The notes below the pieces were generated by a model. It was not told the origin of the DNA, ran no database searches, and saw nothing but the letters and a program-made list of their open reading frames with translations. Both the position numbers and the translations under genes were made by a program. A stretch of DNA of 9,484 nucleotides from JAJFUG01 sp964386505 (GTDB lineage Bacteria > Gemmatimonadota > Glassbacteria > GWA2-58-10), in the NCBI GenBank assembly GCA_964386505.1, contig CAYLSM010000183.1, forward strand, positions 1-9,484, written 5' to 3'. Shown here piece by piece: positions 1 through 5,726 of this stretch. How positions within the stretch are numbered: the stretch's first letter is position 1; each line of letters begins with the position of its first letter.

Positions 1-1300
1 GGTAAGAGATCACATCCAGAAGCGTGGCGTGGCCGTCCCCGTTCCAGTCGCAGTTAAGAGCACCGGTCTCGATCTGGCCCTCGGTGACAAAGGGCTGGTG
101 CCAGCGGCTCCACTCGGACCAGGCGCCGTCCGAGCCCTTCTGTCTCACCCGGGTCCAGTAGCGGGTGCCCTGGTTGAGGGCGTTTTTCCCCTCCAGCGAT
201 CCGCTGAATGTCCCGCTGGCCCCGTCCACGCGCAACGTGTCGGCCTTGCCCTGCACGGCCCCGTGCCAGACTGCTCCGCCCTGCTGCGAAAGCGCCAGCT
301 CCGCCTCCCATCCGGCCTGGGTGCCCGGACCGTGGTAGGGCATCTTGATCAGAGTCGGGTTGACCGAGGTGGTCACCGGACCGATGGGCACGGTGGAGAT
401 CACGAAATTGTCAAGCCAGCGGATTTGGGTGACCGGCGAGCCATCGTTCCAGTAAGCTTCCAGGAACAGGGCGTTGAGAGTGGTCCCGTTGTAGCTGCCG
501 CGGAAATTCATGTTGTGGCGCTCGGTCTCCAGGTGGCCGTCGATCCATAGCTGCGTCTCCCCGTCCGACTGCCCCAGGGTGTTGAGCTTGCAGCGGGCCT
601 CCACGCAGACCCACCAGCCCGATTCGGCCTTGCTGGAAATCGGCATCTGAGCGGGGGGCGAGTTGCCCAGCCAGCGCATGGCGTTCCAGTCGTTGTAGGT
701 GGTGGACATCACACGGTCGCCCTGGACGCAGCTCACCGGGTCGAGGGTGAGGGTCTCGTTGCTTGAACCCCAGACATGGTCGATCATGGCCTGGGCCCAG
801 TTCCAGTTGACGATGCTGGTGATACGGCTGAGCTTGGCCTCGGCGCCGCCGGTCCAGCCATACTGGTGCAGGACATAGACCCGCCAGTAGACCTCATCGA
901 AATGCTCGCCCTGGCGGACCACGGTGCCGTAGGGGCTGTCGCCGAAAAACAGTTTGCGGTTGCCAGTGCCCTGGGACCCCTTTTCGTAGATACAGGGCAC
1001 CGAGCCGCCCTTGCCCCCGAATCCCTCCCGGGTGTCGAGCTCATTCTGGGTTTCGGTGTACTCACTCTTGACGGAGCTGAAATCGTCGTACCAGATCGTG
1101 CTGGCGGCGCTTTCCTGGGGCTGGGCCGACAGCATCCGCACGGACATGATGCGCGGGGTTTCGGGGGCTCCCGTGCCGCCGGTCTGGGCGCGCAGGGCAG
1201 CCGGAGACGCGGCCGCGAGCAGCAAGGCCAGTCCGAGCACGCTTGTGCTCAAACCCTTGTGTCCCACGGCTGTCATTGAACCGGACAAGTCAGCTTTCAT
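1..1300 (-). CDS. Secreted jelly-roll (lyase/lectin-like) + FN3-like + dockerin-like protein, C-terminus cut off
   Basis: An open frame runs without a stop from an ATG at 1300 through the left edge (433 codons visible), so the 3' end is missing. The start is chosen because an AAAGGGA ribosome site sits 5 nt upstream (1306-1312). Residues about 17-38 form a hydrophobic signal peptide (LGLALLLAAASPAALRA), so the product should be exported. Residues ~68-305 look like a concanavalin/jelly-roll domain. The segment VYWRVYVL..YGWTGGAEAKL (~138-157) resembles the YRV-F-GGKLPG strand of polysaccharide lyase family 14 and heparin-lyase-I-like proteins, and IRWLDNFVIS (~293-302) resembles their last strand. 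Residues ~308-406 resemble a fibronectin III domain (YWTRVRQKG...WSEWS). DWNGDGHATLLD (418-429) is a calcium loop with acidic or Asn residues at positions 1, 3, 5 and 12, as in dockerin type I; the window ends before a second repeat. It starts 33 bp after the GH-D gene on the same strand, so the two are probably co-transcribed. Lyase activity is not established; it could be purely a binding protein. Confidence 0.85.
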   Translation of the reverse strand, partial: MKADLSGSMTAVGHKGLSTSVLGLALLLAAASPAALRAQTGGTGAPETPRIMSVRMLSAQPQESAASTIWYDDFSSVKSEYTETQNELDTREGFGGKGGSVPCIYEKGSQGTGNRKLFFGDSPYGTVVRQGEHFDEVYWRVYVLHQYGWTGGAEAKLSRITSIVNWNWAQAMIDHVWGSSNETLTLDPVSCVQGDRVMSTTYNDWNAMRWLGNSPPAQMPISSKAESGWWVCVEARCKLNTLGQSDGETQLWIDGHLETERHNMNFRGSYNGTTLNALFLEAYWNDGSPVTQIRWLDNFVISTVPIGPVTTSVNPTLIKMPYHGPGTQAGWEAELALSQQGGAVWHGAVQGKADTLRVDGASGTFSGSLEGKNALNQGTRYWTRVRQKGSDGAWSEWSRWHQPFVTEGQIETGALNCDWNGDGHATLLDVISY

Positions 1301-1333
1301 ACTGTTCCCTTTCTTTAATGATATGCATTTCAG

Positions 1334-3478
1334 TCAGCGGGGTACGGCCCGGATGAGCAGTTGTTCCTGGACGTGGGCGTTCAGCACAGCCTGCGGTCCG
1401 CCCGTGACCTCGCCCAGCGGTGCGTCTCCGTTCCCGTAGTCGTTTAGCGTGTAGGCGCGACCCTCCTGCAGGCCGCGCAGCGGAAGCGCACCGTCGAAGT
1501 TCTCAGCGAACACTGCATAGTAGAGGGTGTCGCCTTTGGCCACCACGTGGGTCTCGGGGATGTCCCAGGCGATATCGTAGAGGTTCTCATATTCGCCCTC
1601 GTACAGACGCAGCTTCGCGTACAGGGCCTCCCATTTCTGCCAGAGGCTGAGAACGCCCTTGTTGTTGTCCCAGGTGCGGACCACGTCATCCGGCCCCAGT
1701 TCGGTGAACTTTGTTCCGATCACTCCGCCCAGGGCCAGGGTGCTGGCGAAATCCATACCCGGTCCGTGCTGGCTGCGCCACTCGGGGCCCTTGTCCGGGC
1801 CGGTCGAAAGCTCCACGTGATCGCCGTAGGGCGCGCCCTCGCGGCCGAACAGGGCGCGGAACATCTTGATCCGGGCGCGAGTCTGGTCGCTGGAGGTGGG
1901 GTCGGAAGTGACCTGCTGATTGTAGAACGGGAACTTGTAAGGCTGGGGCGGAGTGCCGCACTCGCAGACCTCCAGCACACAGCCGGGCTTGATCGAGTCG
2001 GCCAGGGCCTGGATCGCGGCGAACAGACGGGCCTGGGCCTCGCAGGACTCCTCGGGACGGGCGTGATGGTGGGCCGGGTTGTAGCAGGGCGGCGCCACAT
2101 CCAGGTGGTCTCCGTCCATCTTGAACGCGTCGTAGTCCCAGTCGATCATGAACCGGCGCACCAGGCCGAGCTGCTGCTCGACCACCGGGGCGTAGGCCGG
2201 GCAGAGATAGCTGCTGTGCCAGCCGCCCACCACCGGGTTGCCGTCCTTGTCCAGCAGAAGCCACTCCGGGTGCTCACTGTACAGGGGGTCGCGCTCATGC
2301 ACGCTGCCCGGCACCCACCAGAGCTTGGCCTGGAGCCCGGCGGCGTGGATACTGTCCACCAGGGCGCGCATGTCGCTCTCGCCGTGCGGGAATTTCTCGG
2401 GCCTGAGCGGCCAGCGCCCGAAACTGCTCTGCCAGCCGTCATCCACCACCGCCACCGGGATGCCCAGGGCCTTGACCGCGGGCAGGGTCTTGAGAATGTC
2501 GTTCGGCACGAACTTGTTGTCGAAACCCCAGCCGCACCAGATCGACTCGTAGGCGTCCTTGGGCGCGCGGGCGAACTGCATCCCCTCGGCGTGAAGCTGG
2601 CCGGCCCAGGCGCGCAGGGCGTTGAAATAGTCTCCCTGGAACACACCCAGCATCACCGGCAGACCGCTCACCCGCCCGGCGCTGTCCGGACGGCTGAACT
2701 CGGCCTCGCGGGTCAGGGCCATCGCAACCGTGCTGTCCGGGCGGACAGCCAACGGGAAAGCGCAGACCCGGTGCACCGTGTCCACGTGGGCCAGCAGAAG
2801 GCCGCTCTCGCGGGTCCAGAGGTAGAGAACCGGGAGCCCTCCGCCTCCGGTCTGGCCCTTGATATTGCGCACTGTATTGTTCGGGGCGTTGTAGTCCTGG
2901 GTCAGGTGTATTTTCGTGTACCACTGGCCCCACTTGTAGCCCATGCCCTGGAAAAGGTAGTAGTCCCAGGGGACGTCCGCCTGACCGCCGCCCAGGTCGG
3001 CGCGGGCCTGAAGGTTGTAGAAACCGGTCCCTGCGAAAGCCTCGGCCGCCGCGCCGCTCAGGCCCAGGATATCTGTCCGGGCGAGGACAACGCCGGGGGT
3101 GTCCTGGCTAAGGCGCAGGCTGGCCTCCAGGCTCACTCCGGCGAACTCTTTCGAATCCGGGGCGGTCAGGCTGAGTTTCAGCCCGCTCTGGCCAGCCGGA
3201 AGGCCGCTGAACAAGGTGGCCCGGCTGACCTTGAAATCGGTCCAGCCGCCAGAGGTGTCTTTAAGACGGAACGCGGCCTCGGCCCCACTGGTCAGGAGCG
3301 CCCAGTGCTCTCCGCTCTTGCGGCTTATGGCCAGGCCGCCCGCGCCGGTCACCTCCACCCGGATCACGCTGTCCTCGAGCACGGTCTGTCCGGTCTTTCC
3401 GGTGCAGGCGGCGTTGATAAGCACAAGCAAGGCCAGACAGAATACGGCGGTGGTAAGGTTCAGGGCGGCTCTGAGCAT
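1334..3478 (-). CDS. Clan GH-D (GH36/alpha-galactosidase-like) glycoside hydrolase, predicted lipoprotein
   Basis: The 714-aa product is predicted to hydrolyse alpha-galactoside-type bonds outside the cytoplasm. The frame extends upstream to 3619, but the ATG at 3478 is preferred. It has GGGAG 8 nt upstream (3487-3491) and opens a signal sequence (LNLTTAVFCLALLVLINAAC) with a possible lipidated Cys25. The lipobox is imperfect because Asn is at -3. Residues ~30-300 form a beta-rich N-terminal domain. The barrel starts near IWCGWGFDNKF (313-323) and carries VDDGW (345-349), RPEKFPHG (359-366) and HPEWLL (403-408), all typical of GH36-like enzymes. The likely nucleophile is Asp455 in FKMDGD. The likely acid/base is Asp526 in TSDPTSSDQ, 71 residues later, a spacing close to that of GH36. 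The usual ESC-SGGGR segment is replaced by LEVCECGTPPQP (502-513), so substrate specificity probably differs from classical alpha-galactosidases. It is first in a likely two-gene operon, diverging from the symporter gene. The clan assignment is solid; the exact family and substrate are inferred. Confidence 0.9.
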   Translation of the reverse strand: MLRAALNLTTAVFCLALLVLINAACTGKTGQTVLEDSVIRVEVTGAGGLAISRKSGEHWALLTSGAEAAFRLKDTSGGWTDFKVSRATLFSGLPAGQSGLKLSLTAPDSKEFAGVSLEASLRLSQDTPGVVLARTDILGLSGAAAEAFAGTGFYNLQARADLGGGQADVPWDYYLFQGMGYKWGQWYTKIHLTQDYNAPNNTVRNIKGQTGGGGLPVLYLWTRESGLLLAHVDTVHRVCAFPLAVRPDSTVAMALTREAEFSRPDSAGRVSGLPVMLGVFQGDYFNALRAWAGQLHAEGMQFARAPKDAYESIWCGWGFDNKFVPNDILKTLPAVKALGIPVAVVDDGWQSSFGRWPLRPEKFPHGESDMRALVDSIHAAGLQAKLWWVPGSVHERDPLYSEHPEWLLLDKDGNPVVGGWHSSYLCPAYAPVVEQQLGLVRRFMIDWDYDAFKMDGDHLDVAPPCYNPAHHHARPEESCEAQARLFAAIQALADSIKPGCVLEVCECGTPPQPYKFPFYNQQVTSDPTSSDQTRARIKMFRALFGREGAPYGDHVELSTGPDKGPEWRSQHGPGMDFASTLALGGVIGTKFTELGPDDVVRTWDNNKGVLSLWQKWEALYAKLRLYEGEYENLYDIAWDIPETHVVAKGDTLYYAVFAENFDGALPLRGLQEGRAYTLNDYGNGDAPLGEVTGGPQAVLNAHVQEQLLIRAVPR

Positions 3479-3486
3479 GCGTGTTA

Positions 3487-3491
3487 CTCCC
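3487..3491 (-). promoter_or_regulatory. Ribosome binding site fixing the GH-D lipoprotein start
   Basis: On the minus strand GGGAG lies 8 nt before the ATG at 3478. It supports that start over the upstream in-frame ATG at 3619, whose extra 47 residues are rich in Arg and Pro and would bury the signal peptide. Confidence 0.65.
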
Positions 3492-3653
3492 GGACAGGTA
3501 TGGAACCGAATCGTTATTTGGCCGGCATTGTTCCGGCCGGGCCTCTGCGGCCGGGCGCGGGACAGACGCGGGGTCTGAATATTGCAAACAAAAAGGATGC
3601 CAGAAACAGAGTACGACATATATCTTTAAATCATAGCGTTTTGGCTCACAAGA

Positions 3654-3683
3654 ATTATCTTTCCAACTTCTCATTTTCGTAAA
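3654..3683 (-). promoter_or_regulatory. Candidate sigma-70 promoter for the GH-D operon
   Basis: Read on the minus strand, a -35-like TTTACG (3678-3683) is followed after 18 nt by GATAAT (3654-3659), which matches TATAAT at five of six positions. Transcription would start near 3647 and leave a leader of about 170 nt before the ATG at 3478. Such matches arise easily in AT-rich DNA, and TTGTGA with TAAAGA slightly downstream is a rival. Confidence 0.3.
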
Positions 3684-3782
3684 ACCAATCGCAGTTCTGA
3701 GAAACCCGGACGCGACTGCGGCAGGGCGGGCGGGACGGGTTTTTGTCAGGACGCTGGACCTCTTCCCGGATAAGGACAGCCA

Positions 3783-5555
3783 ATGGAAACAACCGGCCTC
3801 AAGAGCGTGGCGACAGTCGACTACCTGGTGATCGTGGCTTACATGCTGACCCTGATCTGGATCGGCAGGTTTTTTTCCAAGTACAACAAGAACATCGAGG
3901 ACTTTTTCAAGGGCGGGAGCAAGTTGCCCTGGTGGGTGGGCGGGATCAGCGCGTTCATGGCCGGGTTCAGCGCCTGGATGTTCACCGGTGGGGCCGGGGT
4001 GGTCTATGAGCGCGGGCCGGTGGGAGTGATGGCCCTGTGCACCGGACTGCTGGGGACTTTCTTCGGCTGGCTGATATTCGCCAAGCGCTGGCGCCGCAGC
4101 CGGGTGACCTCGATGTTCGAGTATGTCTCGACACGTTTCAACCTGACCGCGCAGCAGGCCATGTCGTGGACCTACCTGCCGATGAACCTGTTCTATTGCA
4201 GCACCGTGCTGCTCGCCACCAGCATTTTCGTCACCGCCGCGCTCGGGGTCAATGAGATCAACCTGATGCAGTTCGGGCTGCCCTGGGATTTCAGCGTGAG
4301 CGCTATCCAGCTGACGATCGTGCTGCTGGGCGTGGTGATCCTTTTCTACTGCTATTTCGGGGGCCTGCTGGCCGTGACCAGCGCGGATGTGCTCTCATTC
4401 CTGATCATAATTCCCCTGGCCGTGCTGATCGTGCCACTCATCCTGTGGAAACTCGGTTCGCCCGCTGTCCTGTTCACCACTCCGCCGAATTTCGCTGCTC
4501 CGGGGGACAAAAGCATCCTGGGTGAGCCGATCACGGTGTTTTTCGTCCTGATGTGGCTCATAAGCAACATCCACAGCTACAACACCAACCCGATCGTGCA
4601 ACGCTACTGGAGCGTGCCGGATGAGCGCGAGGCGCGTAAGGTGGCGCTTCTGTGCACAATCCTGTTCCTGTTCGGCATCTCGGTCTGGTCCATCCCGCCG
4701 CTGGCCGTGCGCCACCTCTATCCCGACCTGGCGCAAGTCTGGACCACGCTGAAAGCCCCGGCCGAGGGGGCCTATGTGAGCGCCTGCCTGACCGTGCTGC
4801 CCCACGGCCTGGTCGGGGTGATGTTCGCAGCCATTTTCGCCGCCAGTGTCAGCTCCATCGACTCGACCCTCAACTTCGTCTCCGGCTTTTTCACCAACGA
4901 CATCTACCGCAAGACATTGCGTAAGAACGCCAGTCCCGAGCACCTGCTCAAGGTGGGACGCCTGTCCACCCTCACAATCGGGATCGTCGCAATACTTTTC
5001 GCCCTGGCGATGAGTTCGCGCGGCGGAGCTTTCGGCTGGATGATTCTGATGGACCGCATATTCACCACGCCCATCGTGGTGCCGCTGCTGCTGGGCCTGT
5101 TCTTCCCGAAACGTGGAAGCATGGCCGCGCTGGCGGCTTTCAGCGTGACTTTCCTCTACAACCTCACCGTCACGTTGTTCTTCGACATGGATTACTCGAT
5201 GATGATGTTCACCAGTTTTGTCCTGGCCTATATCGTATTCTTCGCCTCGGCCATGCTCATCCCGGACAGTGAGGCCAAGAAAAAGGAGATCCGCGACTTT
5301 TTCCGCCTGCTGGACACCCCGGTCGAGGAGAAAACCGAGCTGGTTGCGTCCGAGATCGACAACCTGTCGATGCTGGGATTTATCGGCAAGCTGGCCACGG
5401 CCACCGGACTGGCGATCTGCGCCATGGTGCTGATCCCGCAGCCCTGGCCCGAGCGGCTCAAGGTGGTCAGCGGCGGCGCGGTGGTGCTGTGCCTGGGCCT
5501 GTTCATGCTCCGAAGCGACCGCAAGCAGGCACGCAGGGCCGCGAGCAAGAACTGA
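3783..5555 (+). CDS. Sodium:solute symporter (SSS family), likely sugar importer
   Basis: The 590-aa inner-membrane protein is expected to couple Na+ entry to uptake of a solute, here probably a sugar released by the neighbouring glycosidases. The ATG has AAGGA 6 nt upstream (3772-3776). About 13-14 hydrophobic segments are visible, starting with residues ~12-30 and ~50-70. SAFMAGFSAWMF (56-67) is the TM1-like unwound segment, YFGGLLAVTSADVLSF (191-206) matches the SSS signature region, and AASVSSIDSTLN (353-364) contains the Ser357/Ser358 pair corresponding to the Na2-site serines of vSGLT. A charged cytoplasmic segment at ~495-527 (FFRLLDTPVEEK) precedes the last membrane helices and is common in environmental SSS proteins. 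The length is normal for the family. The substrate cannot be read from sequence; the sugar assignment comes from context, as SSS members also carry amino acids, nucleosides and sialic acid. A terminator follows directly. Confidence 0.95.
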   Translation: METTGLKSVATVDYLVIVAYMLTLIWIGRFFSKYNKNIEDFFKGGSKLPWWVGGISAFMAGFSAWMFTGGAGVVYERGPVGVMALCTGLLGTFFGWLIFAKRWRRSRVTSMFEYVSTRFNLTAQQAMSWTYLPMNLFYCSTVLLATSIFVTAALGVNEINLMQFGLPWDFSVSAIQLTIVLLGVVILFYCYFGGLLAVTSADVLSFLIIIPLAVLIVPLILWKLGSPAVLFTTPPNFAAPGDKSILGEPITVFFVLMWLISNIHSYNTNPIVQRYWSVPDEREARKVALLCTILFLFGISVWSIPPLAVRHLYPDLAQVWTTLKAPAEGAYVSACLTVLPHGLVGVMFAAIFAASVSSIDSTLNFVSGFFTNDIYRKTLRKNASPEHLLKVGRLSTLTIGIVAILFALAMSSRGGAFGWMILMDRIFTTPIVVPLLLGLFFPKRGSMAALAAFSVTFLYNLTVTLFFDMDYSMMMFTSFVLAYIVFFASAMLIPDSEAKKKEIRDFFRLLDTPVEEKTELVASEIDNLSMLGFIGKLATATGLAICAMVLIPQPWPERLKVVSGGAVVLCLGLFMLRSDRKQARRAASKN

Positions 5556-5587
5556 GGCTGTACAAGCTGTCGGAAAACGTTGTGTGT

Positions 5588-5620
5588 AAGGGGCGGCTGC
5601 CAGAGAGGGCCGCCCCTTTT
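5588..5620 (+). terminator. Rho-independent terminator after the symporter gene
   Basis: AAGGGGCGGC (5588-5597) pairs perfectly with GCCGCCCCTT (5609-5618) around an 11-nt loop and runs into a T-rich tail (TTTTCGTTT). It lies about 30 bp after the symporter stop codon, so most transcripts should end before the alpha-galactosidase gene. Confidence 0.85.
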
Positions 5621-5644
5621 CGTTTCCCGCTCTGCAGGGCAGGC

Positions 5645-5673
5645 TTGACCCCCGCCCCACCGCGCAGTAAAAT
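5645..5673 (+). promoter_or_regulatory. Sigma-70-type promoter of the alpha-galactosidase gene
   Basis: TTGACC (5645-5650) and TAAAAT (5668-5673) each match the sigma-70 consensus at five of six positions and are separated by the ideal 17 nt. Transcription would start near 5680, giving a leader of about 45 nt before the ATG at 5727. Its place just downstream of a terminator makes it a convincing independent promoter. Confidence 0.7.
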
Positions 5674-5714
5674 TCCTGCATCCAGGCCAGCTCAATGCCA
5701 CCACCCTGTTGACC

Positions 5715-5719
5715 AAGGA
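5715..5719 (+). promoter_or_regulatory. Ribosome binding site fixing the alpha-galactosidase start
   Basis: AAGGA lies 7 nt before the ATG at 5727. An in-frame TTG at 5709 would sit upstream of this site and lengthen the signal peptide by six polar residues, so the ATG is preferred. Confidence 0.7.
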
Positions 5720-5726
5720 CTCTCCC

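Larger units (their letters stand above)
3479..3782. promoter_or_regulatory. Divergent control region with AT-rich core
   Basis: These 304 bp separate the minus-strand GH-D operon from the plus-strand symporter gene, and no credible gene lies inside. Positions about 3580-3690 are strikingly AT-rich compared with the rest of the window, while the flanks return to high GC. This is the expected place for both divergent promoters and any operator. I found no clear palindromic operator. A weak candidate minus-strand promoter is listed separately; no convincing plus-strand -35/-10 pair was seen. Confidence 0.6.

Noticed and set aside
3636..3650. TCACA half-site in the divergent region, possible CRP site
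   Set aside because: The matching TGTGA half at the right spacing is absent.
1547..3682. 711-codon open frame on the plus strand opposite the GH-D gene
   Set aside because: It is antisense to a protein with clear catalytic motifs. The translation is repetitive, rich in Gly, Ala, Val, Arg and His and shows no recognisable domain, as expected for the reverse frame of a GC-rich gene.
3702..3744. AAACCCG ... CGGGTTTTT inverted repeat before the symporter, possible attenuator
   Set aside because: The stem is only 7 bp with a 27-nt loop, too weak to claim as a terminator or riboswitch.
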